Below, one piece after another: positions 42,243-50,755 of a stretch of DNA of 64,000 nucleotides (within the stretch, counting starts at the first letter, position 1; every line of letters starts with the position of its first letter). The DNA comes from DASSKK01 sp035690495 (GTDB lineage: Bacteria > Actinomycetota > Actinomycetes > Propionibacteriales > Nocardioidaceae). A program made the translations under genes and the position numbers. The notes beneath the pieces are model-generated. The model was given only the letters and a program-made list of their open reading frames with translations. It ran no database searches and was not told the origin of the DNA. Location: positions 14,777 through 78,776 of the forward strand of contig DASSKK010000032.1 of NCBI GenBank assembly GCA_035690495.1, written 5' to 3'.

Positions 42243-42290
42243 GTTGCGCAGTCTACGGGTCGGTGCGCGTGTCGCTCGCTTGCACCGTCC

Positions 42291-42378
42291 GCCGGTTTAC
42301 CAGGGTGCCATGGTAAACCGGCGGCCCCCATGGGGAATTCACCATGGCAGGCGGAAGAAAACCATGGCGCCCTGGTAA
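42291..42378. repeat. Cluster of dispersed palindromes upstream of purF
   Basis: GCCGGTTTACCA (42291-42302) pairs perfectly with TGGTAAACCGGC (42311-42322). CCCCATGGGGAATTC follows (42326-42340), then CCATGGCGCCCTGGTAA (42362-42378). The first and second blocks recur at 12225-12244 and 12192-12206. The cluster fills most of the 151-bp gap between the M20 peptidase gene and purF. Confidence 0.75.
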
Positions 42379-42393
42379 TCATCCGGGGGCGGG

Positions 42394-43752
42394 TCACGAC
42401 GAGGCGAGGTGGTGGAGCAGCAAGGCCTCAGCGAGGCACACACGCTCGAACTCGGCGAGGTGCAGCCCCTCGTTGGCCCCGTGCGCCCGCGTGTCCGGGT
42501 CCTCCACGCCGGTGACGAGGACGGCGGCCTGCGGGAAGGACTCGAGGAACTCAGCGATGAACGGGATCGACCCGCCCACGCCCATGTCCACCGGGTCGAC
42601 GCCGTCCCAGGCCTCCCGGAACGCCGCCCGAGCCGCGTCGTACGCCGTCCCGGTCGCGTCGATCTGCGTGGCCTCGCCGGTGTCGACGACGGTGAAGGAG
42701 AACTCCGCGCCCCACGGCACGCGTTGCTCCAAGTGCCGGCGCAGGCAGGCGAGAGCGCTCTCGGTGGTGTCGCCCGGCGCGATCCGCATCGAGATCTTGG
42801 CCCGCGCGGAGGGGACCAGCGTGTTGCTGGCGCCGTCGACCTTGGGGGCGTCGAGGCCGGTGATGCTCAGCGACGGCCTGGTCCACAGTCGCTCGACGAT
42901 GCTGCCGGAGCCGATCCACCGCAACCCCGGCACGGCGCCGGACTCGGCGCGCAGCCGCTCCTCGGGATACACCACGTCGGCCGCTGAGTTGGAGTGCAGC
43001 CCGTCGACGGCGACGTTGCCCTGCTCGTCGTGCAGGCTGGCGATCAGCCGGCTCAAGGTGATCAGCGCGTCCGGGGCGAGACCGCCCCACATGCCGGAGT
43101 GCACGGCGTGGGTGAGCGTGCGGACCTCGATGTCGGCGCGCACCAGGCCACGCAGGCTGGTGGTCAGCGCCGGGACGCCGATGTCCCAGTTGCCCGAGTC
43201 CGCGATCACGATCACGTCCGCGGCGAGCTCGTCGCGGTGCTCGGCGAGCAGGTCGGACAGCGTCTCAGAGCCGACCTCCTCCTCGCCCTCGACGAACATC
43301 GTGACCCCGACCGGCAGGTCGTCGCCGAAGATGCGGATCGCGGCCAGGTGCGCGGCGATACCGGCCTTGTCGTCGGCGGCGCCGCGTCCGTAGAGCCGCT
43401 CGCCGCGCTCGGTCGGCTCGAAGGGCGGCGAGTCCCACAGCGCGTGGTCGCCTTCCGGCTGTACGTCGTGATGGGCATAGAGCAGCACGGTCGGCGCGCC
43501 CTCCGGCGCCGGCTTGCGGGCGATCACGGCAGGCGCGCCGCCGTCGGTCCCCTTCGCCACGGCGATCTGCACGTCCTCGAAGCCGGCCTGGCGGAACAGC
43601 TCGGCCGTCGCCTCCGCGGAGCGACGGACGTCGTCCGCACGCGCCGGGTCCGCGCTGACCGACGGGATCCGGACCAGGGCATCGAGGTCGACGCGCACCG
43701 ACGGGAGGACCTCGGCGAGACGGGCGCGGATCTGCTCAGGGGTCAGGCTCAT
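42394..43752 (-). CDS. M20 family dipeptidase
   Basis: 452-residue cytoplasmic metallopeptidase. Zinc ligands and catalytic residues appear in order: YAHHDVQPEG (His), YGRGAADDKAG (Asp), VEGEEEVGS (catalytic and bridging Glu), IADSGNWD (Asp) and NEGLHLAEF (His). The dimerisation domain lies between residues ~190 and 340. The family (M20/M25/M40 dipeptidases, DapE-related) hydrolyses dipeptides; the specificity is not clear. ATG 43752 gives the usual length. It is divergent from the first DUF1906 gene. Confidence 0.9.
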   Translation of the reverse strand: MSLTPEQIRARLAEVLPSVRVDLDALVRIPSVSADPARADDVRRSAEATAELFRQAGFEDVQIAVAKGTDGGAPAVIARKPAPEGAPTVLLYAHHDVQPEGDHALWDSPPFEPTERGERLYGRGAADDKAGIAAHLAAIRIFGDDLPVGVTMFVEGEEEVGSETLSDLLAEHRDELAADVIVIADSGNWDIGVPALTTSLRGLVRADIEVRTLTHAVHSGMWGGLAPDALITLSRLIASLHDEQGNVAVDGLHSNSAADVVYPEERLRAESGAVPGLRWIGSGSIVERLWTRPSLSITGLDAPKVDGASNTLVPSARAKISMRIAPGDTTESALACLRRHLEQRVPWGAEFSFTVVDTGEATQIDATGTAYDAARAAFREAWDGVDPVDMGVGGSIPFIAEFLESFPQAAVLVTGVEDPDTRAHGANEGLHLAEFERVCLAEALLLHHLASS

Positions 43753-43942
43753 GGCCGTCACCCTACGGTCGCGCCGGGGCGCGTCTTCGGCGGGGCTGCG
43801 TAGGGGGCAGATGCGACACGGGACACGAATTCGGCCGTTTCGGCCCGCGGAGAGTGTCCGGTTGCCTACCCTTTTTCCGCTCCCTGCACCGCGCAGGGTC
43901 GCAAATTCGTCCCCCGCCAGACCCGCCGAGACGAGATCGACC

Positions 43943-45661
43943 ATGCGCCAACCCGACGCGATGCGGGAGTCCGCTGTGCGGCTCCTTGCCCGCCTGGGAG
44001 ACCGGCCGGGGCTGACCCCGGTGCGGGTCGGAGTGGTCGCCGGGGTTGTCCTTGCGCTGTTGGTCACGCTCGGCTCGACCTTCGTCCTCGACTCCTCCGA
44101 CGGCCACGTCGCGCCTGCTGGGCACGCTGACCGGATCCTCGCCGAGCCACCGCTCGAGGCGGTCACGCGGCCGCATCATGCTGGTCGTCGTGCGCTGGCG
44201 GGGCTGCCCCAGCAGATCTCCGGAGACGCGACCGCGCACAAGCACCGGCGCAAGCACCGCCGCGGCGGCCGGCACGAGGAGCCCTCGCGGGACCGCACGC
44301 GCACCGATCCGCAGGCCGGCCGGTGGCGCGGACTCGCCTTCGACGCGTGCCACGCGCCCTCGCAGCACGCGATGGACCGCTGGCGGAGGACCTCGCCGTA
44401 CCGCGGGGTGGGCATCTACATCGGCGGCGCGCTGCGGGCCTGCCGTCAGCCGCACCTGACCCGCGGCTGGGTGGCGCGACAGCTTGACCGTGGCTGGAAG
44501 CTGCTGCCGCTGTGGGTGGGCCCGCAGGCCTCCTGCACCGGCTACCACCGCCGGATCAACTCACGCCCCGGACACAGTCGTCGGTTCCCCCGGGCCCACC
44601 AGCAGGGCATCTGGCAGGCGCACGGCGCCGCCGCCGCGGCCCGCGCTCTCGGGATCCCCGGCAACAGCACGCTCTTCTACGACATCGAGCCGTTCACCCC
44701 TCGCACCCACCGGTGCCGCGCCTCGGCGCTGCGGTTCCTGACCGCCTGGACCCGGCAGCTGCACCGCGAGGGCTACCGGTCGGGGGTGTACTCGACGGTC
44801 GGGTCGGCGATCTCCATGCTGAGCCGGGCGCGGCACCACGGGCCGGGTGCGTACGCCGCACCGGACCGGGTCTGGTTCGCGTGGATCAACGGCCAGAAGG
44901 CCCCTACCATGGGCGGCTACGTGCGCTCGTCTTCCTGGAAGCAGCACCATCGCGCCCACCAGTACGCCCTCGACATCGCCCGCAGCTACGGCGGCGTGCG
45001 GATGCACATCGACTCGAGCCTGGTCGACTTCGGCGTCTCGGCGAGCGCCCGGCAGGCGCGGAAGGCGAAGGCGCCGTGCGATCCGCGGCTGGACCGGCGC
45101 GGCTTCCGTCCGCTGCACCGTGGTCAGCGCGGCGCCCATGTGCGCGACGTGAACTGTCTGCTACAGGTGAGCGGGCACCCCCGCCGGGGTGCCGATCACG
45201 CGCACCGGCCCCCCGCGGCGTACGACGTCCTGACGCGGCACGCGGTGCGCAGCTTCCAGCGCGACCGGCACCTGCGTCCGACCGGGCGCACCGACCGGGC
45301 CACCTGGACCGCGTTGCTGGCCTCCGGCACCAGGCCGGTGCTGAAGCGGGGATCGACCGGCCCGCCGGTGCGTCGCGTGCAGCGGGCTCTGAACGCGGCT
45401 CTGCCGGGCGCGATCGCCGTGACCGGCAGGTTCGGGCCGCGCACGGTTGCCCGGGTCCGGCACTACCAGGCGCACATCGGGCACCGGCCGACGGGTGTCG
45501 TCGCGCACCCGACCTGGTCGGCGCTGCTGCACGGCCGGCTGCACGAGCACCGCGCCAAGCACCGCCACCACCACGCACATCACCGGCAGGATCACCGGCA
45601 CCACCACGCGGGTCATCGCCACCGGCACCACCACAAGGGCCACCGGCACCACGGGGGGTGA
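43943..45661 (+). CDS. DUF1906/peptidoglycan-binding protein with histidine-rich tail (paralog 1)
   Basis: About 572 residues. An N-terminal membrane segment (VGVVAGVVLALLVTLGSTFV) and a basic linker (KHRRKHRRGGRH) lead to a DUF1906 glycoside-hydrolase-like domain: LAFDACHAPS, GVGIYIGG, WKLLPLWVGPQASC, and the acidic FYDIEPF strand. Two peptidoglycan-binding repeats follow (VRSFQRDRHLRPTGRTDRAT and VRRVQRALNAALPG). The last ~38 residues are mostly His/Lys/Arg, a likely metal-binding tail absent from the two paralogs at 49212 and 50756. It is expected at the outer membrane face or cell wall; no substrate is known. Confidence 0.8.
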   Translation: MRQPDAMRESAVRLLARLGDRPGLTPVRVGVVAGVVLALLVTLGSTFVLDSSDGHVAPAGHADRILAEPPLEAVTRPHHAGRRALAGLPQQISGDATAHKHRRKHRRGGRHEEPSRDRTRTDPQAGRWRGLAFDACHAPSQHAMDRWRRTSPYRGVGIYIGGALRACRQPHLTRGWVARQLDRGWKLLPLWVGPQASCTGYHRRINSRPGHSRRFPRAHQQGIWQAHGAAAAARALGIPGNSTLFYDIEPFTPRTHRCRASALRFLTAWTRQLHREGYRSGVYSTVGSAISMLSRARHHGPGAYAAPDRVWFAWINGQKAPTMGGYVRSSSWKQHHRAHQYALDIARSYGGVRMHIDSSLVDFGVSASARQARKAKAPCDPRLDRRGFRPLHRGQRGAHVRDVNCLLQVSGHPRRGADHAHRPPAAYDVLTRHAVRSFQRDRHLRPTGRTDRATWTALLASGTRPVLKRGSTGPPVRRVQRALNAALPGAIAVTGRFGPRTVARVRHYQAHIGHRPTGVVAHPTWSALLHGRLHEHRAKHRHHHAHHRQDHRHHHAGHRHRHHHKGHRHHGG

Positions 45662-45779
45662 GACTCCGGCTGACGACAGCCACACCAACAGGCAGTTGCG
45701 CGTGCTGGCCGCGCCCCCGGGCGTGACCGCATCCGGCCGAGGCCGCGAGTGCCTGTCCGTATGGCTGTGGACAGTGCCG

Positions 45780-46139
45780 TCAGCGCAACGGCAACAGGCC
45801 CGACAGGTCGGAGCGCTCGCCGGAGACCCGTAGCCTGCCGTCCCCGAGCGCCTCGAGCCAGTCCAGGTCCCCGACGGCCAGCGAGATCCACGTCGGCGCG
45901 TCGACCTCGACGACCGCCGGTGGGGTGCCGCGAGTGTGCCGGGTGCCGGCCACGCACTGCACCGCCGCATAGGGGGGCACCCGCACTTCCACGGCGCGGC
46001 CGGGGGCCTTGGCGACCAGCAGCGCCAGCAGGTGCTTGGTCAGCAGTCGGAGGTCGGGTCCGTCCGCGTCGCCGGACCGGAACCGGCCCAGCGCGCGCTC
46101 GACGTCATGCGGATCGGCGGGGACCAGTCGGGCGGGCAT
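45780..46139 (-). CDS. Sterol carrier (SCP)-family protein
   Basis: 119 residues, reading RAVEVRVPPYAAVQCVAG, GTPPAVVEVDAPTWISLAVG and GRLRVSGERSDLSGLLPL. This matches the small bacterial sterol-carrier-fold proteins found near purine genes in actinobacteria. The fold binds lipids or acyl groups, but the ligand is unknown. It begins 3 bp after the MarR gene, so the two form an operon. Confidence 0.72.
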   Translation of the reverse strand: MPARLVPADPHDVERALGRFRSGDADGPDLRLLTKHLLALLVAKAPGRAVEVRVPPYAAVQCVAGTRHTRGTPPAVVEVDAPTWISLAVGDLDWLEALGDGRLRVSGERSDLSGLLPLR

Positions 46140-46142
46140 GGC

Positions 46143-46538
46143 TCACAGCTCCCCGAGCAGTGGGGCCACCCGCCGCAGCTCGTCGAGGTGCACCGCGGTG
46201 AGCTTCTGCAGGACCGACTGGCCCTCGACCGACAGCCGCAGGTGCACACGCCGGTTGTCGTGCTCGTCGCGCACCCGCACCACCAATCCGAGAGCCTGGG
46301 TCCGGTCGATGAGCTCGCTGACTGTGTGGTGTTTCACAAACAGTGCTTCGGCCAGGTCGCCGACGGTCGGTCCGGCCGGGTCGCGATGACCGCGAATCGC
46401 CAGCAATAGCTGGTGTTGCGCATGCGTGAGGCCACGCTCGGCCGCCGCATCGCGACTCCACTGGTCGAACCGTCTCAGCCGCGTGCGGAAGGCGAGCAGC
46501 CTCTCGTAGTCTTTGTCGCTGGGCACGATGACCCCCAT
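46143..46538 (-). CDS. MarR family transcriptional regulator
   Basis: A 131-residue winged-helix regulator. The recognition region is TVGDLAEALFVKHHTVSELI, and the wing is VRDEHDNRRVHLRLSVEG. It is divergent from the ClC channel gene with only 32 bp between starts, so it probably controls that gene as well as its own operon with the SCP gene. GTG 46526 is an alternative start. The inducer is unknown. Confidence 0.87.
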   Translation of the reverse strand: MGVIVPSDKDYERLLAFRTRLRRFDQWSRDAAAERGLTHAQHQLLLAIRGHRDPAGPTVGDLAEALFVKHHTVSELIDRTQALGLVVRVRDEHDNRRVHLRLSVEGQSVLQKLTAVHLDELRRVAPLLGEL

Positions 46539-46570
46539 AATATGTCGTAACCCGACCTGATTCTCGCAAG

Positions 46571-48397
46571 GTGAGACCTGCTGTGCCCGAAGCCGCTGCC
46601 CCCACGCGCGACGTACGCCATCTCGGCGACTTCTCCACCACGCCCCGGGTCGTGCTGATCACCGCGCTGGCGATCCCGATCGGCGCGGTTGCCGCGGTCG
46701 TCGCCTGGGCGCTGCTGAGGCTGATCGGGATCATCACCAACGCGGTGTTCTACCAGCGCTTCGACACCCACCTGGTCGCTCCGGGCGCGATCCACCACAA
46801 CCCGTTCCTGGTGCTGCTCGCCCCCGCGGTCGGCGGGCTGGTGATCGGCCTGCTGGCGCGCTACGGATCGGAGAAGATCCGCGGCCACGGGATGCCCGAG
46901 GCGATCGAGGCGATCCTGATGGGCGGCAGCAAGGTCGAGCCCCGGGTCGCCGTGCTGAAGCCGATCTCCTCCGCGGTCGCGATAGGGACCGGCGGCCCGT
47001 TCGGCGCGGAGGGCCCGATCATCATGACCGGCGGCGCGCTCGGGTCGCTGTTCGCCCAGTTCCTGCACCTGACCGCCGACGAGCGCAAGACGCTGCTGGT
47101 GGCCGGCGCCACCGCCGGGATGGCCGCCACGTTCAACTCCCCGCTCGCCGCGCTGGTGCTGGCCGTCGAGCTGCTGCTGTTCGAGTGGCGTCCGCGCAGC
47201 CTGATCCCGGTGGCCGCGGCCGTCTGCGTGGCGACCGTGGTCCGGCTCCCGCTGCTCGGCTCCGGCGCGCTGTTCCTGTCCACCGCCCACCTGCACGTGA
47301 CCGGGCCGACGTACCTGCTCTGCGTGGTCTCCGGGCTGATCTCCGGGTTCCTGGCGATCGTCGCGACCGTGCTCGTCTATGCGTCGGAGGACGTCTTCCG
47401 TCGGCTGCCGATCCACTGGATGTGGTGGCCGGCGATCGGCGGGCTGATCATCGGCATCGGCGGCCTGTTCGTCCCGGAGGCCCTCGGCGTCGGCTACAAC
47501 ATCATCGACGCCGAGCTGACCGGCTCGATCAGCCTCGGGCTGGTCGCCGGCGTGCTGATCGTCAAGACGCTGATCTGGTCGCTCTCGCTCGGCTCGGGGA
47601 CGTCGGGCGGTGTGCTCGCGCCGATGTTCATGATCGGTGGTGCGCTCGGCGCGCTCGAGGCGCAGGTCTTCCCCGACGTCGGGGCGGGCTTCTGGGCGCT
47701 GATCGCGCTCGCCGGCGTGCTCGGTGGCGTGATGCGCTCGCCGTTCACCGGAGTGATCTTCGCGCTCGAGCTGACCCACCAGTACGACGCCCTCCTGCCG
47801 CTGATCATCGGCGCCACCACCGCCTTCGGCGTGTCGGTGCTGCTGCTGAAGCGCTCGGTGCTCACCGAGAAGATCGCCAGGCGCGGCTACCACCTGACCC
47901 GCGAGTACGACGTGGATCCCCTGGAGATCATGTTCGTCTCCGAGGTGATGTCCGACGACATCGTCGAGTTCGAAGCCGACGTCGACGTCGCGCATGCCTA
48001 CGCCGCTCTCAACTCACCGGAGAACGACTACAGCGCCTGGCGCCAGCAGCTCTACCCGGTCGTCGGCCCGACCCGGGAGATGCTCGGGGTGGTCAAGCGG
48101 GGCGCCCTGTTCGAGGCCAACTCCGTCGGGGCCGGCGACACCCTCGTCAAGGACCTGGTGGTCACCGACCCGGTGATCACCCACGGCGACCAGACCCTGC
48201 GCCATGTGGCCGAGCTGATGGCCGTCAACGCGATCACCACCATGCCGGTGGTCGACCGCGCCGACCCGACCCGGGCGATCGGGGTCGTCTCGCTCCCGCA
48301 GCTGCTACTCGGCCGCGAGCGCGACCAGCAGGAGGCCCGCGAGCGCGAGCGGGTGCTGCGGGTGCGGATGATCAGCCCGAGATGGGCCCGCCGCTGA
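46571..48397 (+). CDS. ClC-family chloride channel/antiporter with CBS domains
   Basis: About 608 residues. The N-terminal ~430 residues form the ClC membrane domain, with the conserved loops GTGGPFGAEGP, which retains the gating glutamate, and GSGTSGGVLAP. Residues ~450-600 are a CBS pair (VSEVMSDDIVEFEADVDVAH and DLVVTDPVITHGDQTLRHVA) that may sense nucleotides. The start is GTG 46571 or GTG 46583; the latter has AAGGTGAGA before it. It is divergent from a MarR gene. Confidence 0.9.
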   Translation: MRPAVPEAAAPTRDVRHLGDFSTTPRVVLITALAIPIGAVAAVVAWALLRLIGIITNAVFYQRFDTHLVAPGAIHHNPFLVLLAPAVGGLVIGLLARYGSEKIRGHGMPEAIEAILMGGSKVEPRVAVLKPISSAVAIGTGGPFGAEGPIIMTGGALGSLFAQFLHLTADERKTLLVAGATAGMAATFNSPLAALVLAVELLLFEWRPRSLIPVAAAVCVATVVRLPLLGSGALFLSTAHLHVTGPTYLLCVVSGLISGFLAIVATVLVYASEDVFRRLPIHWMWWPAIGGLIIGIGGLFVPEALGVGYNIIDAELTGSISLGLVAGVLIVKTLIWSLSLGSGTSGGVLAPMFMIGGALGALEAQVFPDVGAGFWALIALAGVLGGVMRSPFTGVIFALELTHQYDALLPLIIGATTAFGVSVLLLKRSVLTEKIARRGYHLTREYDVDPLEIMFVSEVMSDDIVEFEADVDVAHAYAALNSPENDYSAWRQQLYPVVGPTREMLGVVKRGALFEANSVGAGDTLVKDLVVTDPVITHGDQTLRHVAELMAVNAITTMPVVDRADPTRAIGVVSLPQLLLGRERDQQEARERERVLRVRMISPRWARR

Positions 48398-48415
48398 GGC
48401 CTTCGCAAAGCGCAC

Positions 48416-48793
48416 TCACGGTTGCCGAGCGTCGACCAGGTCCTTGATGATCTCGAAGTCCGCGCGGTTGTGGGTGAGCAGCGGCACCCCTTCGACGTTT
48501 GCGGTCGCCGCGATCGCAAGGTCGATCTGCCGCCGACGGGGGTTGCCCCCGCGCCGGGTGACCGCGGCGGCAAGTCGGCCCCACGCCCGCGCGACATCGA
48601 CGCCGATGGGAAGCGGGTCGAACGTTGCCTCGACGACGGCCATGCGATCGGCTCGGCGAGCCCGCTCGTCGTCGTCCTCGGCCACCAGAACGCCGAAGTG
48701 CAACTCGGTTATCGACGCGACGCTCACCGCTGCCTCGACGCCCTCGGGCGCGTGCTCGCCGACGAGCACCGAAGTGTCGAGCACGGCTCTCAT
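48416..48793 (-). CDS. vapC: VapC-type PIN-domain toxin
   Basis: A 125-residue ribonuclease toxin. The PIN acidic residues are complete: AVLDTSVLVGE (Asp), ASITELHFG (Glu), RQIDLAIAATA (Asp) and LLTHNRADFEII (Asp). It is coupled to the antitoxin by an ATGA overlap at 48790-48793. In contrast to the fragments near 29 kb, this module looks intact. Confidence 0.88.
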   Translation of the reverse strand: MRAVLDTSVLVGEHAPEGVEAAVSVASITELHFGVLVAEDDDERARRADRMAVVEATFDPLPIGVDVARAWGRLAAAVTRRGGNPRRRQIDLAIAATANVEGVPLLTHNRADFEIIKDLVDARQP

Positions 48794-49035
48794 CGGCGGA
48801 ATGGGTCGCTCAGCGCAGCATCGAGATGGGCAAGGTCGCTTTCGAGACTCCGTGGCGCCGGCCCGTGCCAGACACCGGCGAGATCCCGGCCGCTGACCCA
48901 TCGGCGGCGACGCGCCGGCGCCAGTTCCGCGACCGGACGACCGGCGACGGTGACCGTGAACGTCTCACCGGCCTCGACGCGGCGCAGAACCTCGCCCACC
49001 TGGTTGCGCAGCTGCTTCTGCGGGATGGTGTCCAC
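48790..49035 (-). CDS. vapB: Phd/VapB-type antitoxin
   Basis: 81 residues. The N-terminal DNA-binding fold (TIPQKQLRNQVGEVLRRVEA, then FTVTVAGRPVAELAP) is of the Phd/YefM type. The C-terminal tail (SLESDLAHLDAALSDPF) should wrap the toxin. It lies before vapC with a 4-bp overlap. Autorepression by the complex is expected from the family. Confidence 0.87.
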   Translation of the reverse strand: MDTIPQKQLRNQVGEVLRRVEAGETFTVTVAGRPVAELAPARRRRWVSGRDLAGVWHGPAPRSLESDLAHLDAALSDPFRR

Positions 49036-49211
49036 GGCCTCACGGTAGCACTTCTGCTACCCGCGTCCTGGGACGGCCGAACATCGAACATTGCGGGCAG
49101 TCGGCCCGGTACGCCGGCGAGACCGGCCCGCTCGGGTTAGGGTGAGCCGCACTCTGTCCTCGACGGCCACCGGCCAGCTGGAACAGCTGCCACCACTCGA
49201 CGGGGGAAGGC

Positions 49212-50558
49212 ATGCTTCGCCACCGGTTCGCGCGACGCCGTACGCGCGCGCTCGCATCGGCGCTGGTCTCGTTCACGGCTCTCGCGACCACCGCAGTCCT
49301 GGCCGCCCCGCCCGGCAGCGCCCGCACGTTCACGCCGACCACCCGGGTCACTCCCGGCAACTTCACCGGCTACGCCTTCGACCGCTGCCAGGCGCCGACC
49401 CAGGACGAGATGGACGCCTGGCGCACCGGCTCGCAGTACGGCGCGGTCGGCGTCTACATCGCCGGGGACAGCCGGTTCTGCGACGTGCAGGAGAACCTTT
49501 CTCCGCAGTGGGTGGCCGAGCAGGCCCGCAAGGGCTGGCGGATCCTCCCGATCACCGTCGGCCGGCAGGCCTCCTGCTCGGGCAAGAAGCGGTGGACCAA
49601 GATCGACGACGACCCGGCCGACGGGTATGCGCACGCACGCCGCCAGGGGCGCGTCGAAGCGCGCGACAGCGTCGCGGCCGCGCGCGCCTACGGCATCGCC
49701 GAGCAGAGCACACTCTGGCTGGACGTGGAGAACTTCGACATCGGCAACACCCGCTGCCGCGAGTCGGCGCTCGCCTTCGTCTTCGCCTGGACCCGGCAGC
49801 TGCACCGGCTCGACTACCGCTCCGGGTTCTACTCCAGCGCGTCCAGCGGGATCCGGATGGTCGACGACGCCCGCGTCGCGCACCCGGGCTCGACCGGCCT
49901 GCCCGACCAGATCTGGATCGGCGACTGGAACGGCCGTGCCAACGTGCACACCTCCTACATCTCCGACGAGGGATGGATGCCGCACGCCCGGATGCACCAG
50001 TACGCCGGCGGACACGAGGAGTCGCACGGCGGCGTACGACTCACCGTGGACAGCAGCTTCCTCGACGTGGGCCGCGGCTCGCGGCCCCGCCGCGAGCCGC
50101 GGCACTGCGGCGTGCGGATCGACTTCCCCAACTACTGGTCGCTGCAACGAGGCGACCGCAACCACCTGGTCGCGGCCATGCAGTGCTTCCTGCGCCAGGC
50201 CGGCTACTACCACGGCAAGATCAACGGCCGGTTCGGCCGGGGCACCTACCGGGCGGTACGCCGCCTCCAGCACGACCAGCCGTCCCTGCCGGTCACCGGC
50301 ACGATGAACCGTCGCACCTGGACGGCGCTGCTCACCTCCGGGTCCACCCCGCTGCTGAAGTACGGCTGGGCCAACGATGCGGTACGCCGTCTGCAGCGCG
50401 GTCTGAACGCGGCCCGCAAGGAGCGCCTCGAGGTGGACGGGATCTTCGACGGCGAGGTGCGCGCGGCGGTCAAGCGCTACCAGCACGAGCACGGCCAGCG
50501 GCGCACCGGCGTGGTCACCGACGACGTCTGGACGCTGCTGCAGAAGGGTCGCCGCTGA
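49212..50558 (+). CDS. Secreted DUF1906/peptidoglycan-binding protein (paralog 2)
   Basis: 448 residues. The signal peptide is SALVSFTALATTAVLAAPPG. The DUF1906 domain has YAFDRCQAPTQDEMDAW, GVYIAGDSRFC, WRILPITVGRQASC and the acidic strand WLDVENFDIG. Two peptidoglycan-binding repeats follow (MQCFLRQAGYYHGKINGRFG and VRRLQRGLNAARKERLEVDG). It is closest to paralog 3, with the same order and shared motifs such as NFDIGNTRCRESAL. ATG 49212 follows GGGGGAAGG. A GGTTAGGGTGA motif 70 bp upstream also precedes paralog 3 in variant form. Confidence 0.82.
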   Translation: MLRHRFARRRTRALASALVSFTALATTAVLAAPPGSARTFTPTTRVTPGNFTGYAFDRCQAPTQDEMDAWRTGSQYGAVGVYIAGDSRFCDVQENLSPQWVAEQARKGWRILPITVGRQASCSGKKRWTKIDDDPADGYAHARRQGRVEARDSVAAARAYGIAEQSTLWLDVENFDIGNTRCRESALAFVFAWTRQLHRLDYRSGFYSSASSGIRMVDDARVAHPGSTGLPDQIWIGDWNGRANVHTSYISDEGWMPHARMHQYAGGHEESHGGVRLTVDSSFLDVGRGSRPRREPRHCGVRIDFPNYWSLQRGDRNHLVAAMQCFLRQAGYYHGKINGRFGRGTYRAVRRLQHDQPSLPVTGTMNRRTWTALLTSGSTPLLKYGWANDAVRRLQRGLNAARKERLEVDGIFDGEVRAAVKRYQHEHGQRRTGVVTDDVWTLLQKGRR

Positions 50559-50569
50559 CCGGCGGGACG

Positions 50570-50638
50570 GTTACCGACGGGTACGCGGTGGATCCCATCC
50601 ATCTGGTGCGTGCGATCCACCTCGTACCCGCGAGTAAC
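50570..50638 (+). terminator. Long multi-segment hairpin between DUF1906 paralogs
   Basis: Three consecutive arm pairs match: GTTAC/GTAAC, CGGGTACG/CGTACCCG and GTGGATC/GATCCAC, with short mismatched steps and a 19-nt apex. It begins 12 bp after paralog 2. No T-run follows, so termination or messenger stabilisation is possible. Confidence 0.65.
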
Positions 50639-50755
50639 ATTCGGAGAACTACCGGCGTGTCATTACCGGGAATTCCCCCGAACGGTTGTTACAGTTGGGA
50701 ACTTTGAGGTTAGAGTGACTCCTGCCCATCGTCCGGACCACGGGGAGTCGCGCAG

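Noticed and set aside
45545..45661. Frameshifted end of DUF1906 paralog 1 producing the histidine tail
   Set aside because: The peptidoglycan-binding repeat ends normally and the tail continues in the same frame to one stop; the other frames there show no better continuation.
46539..46570. MarR operator in the 32-bp spacer before the ClC gene
   Set aside because: GTCG-TAACC-CGAC is present but the arms are only 4 bp, too weak to call a site.
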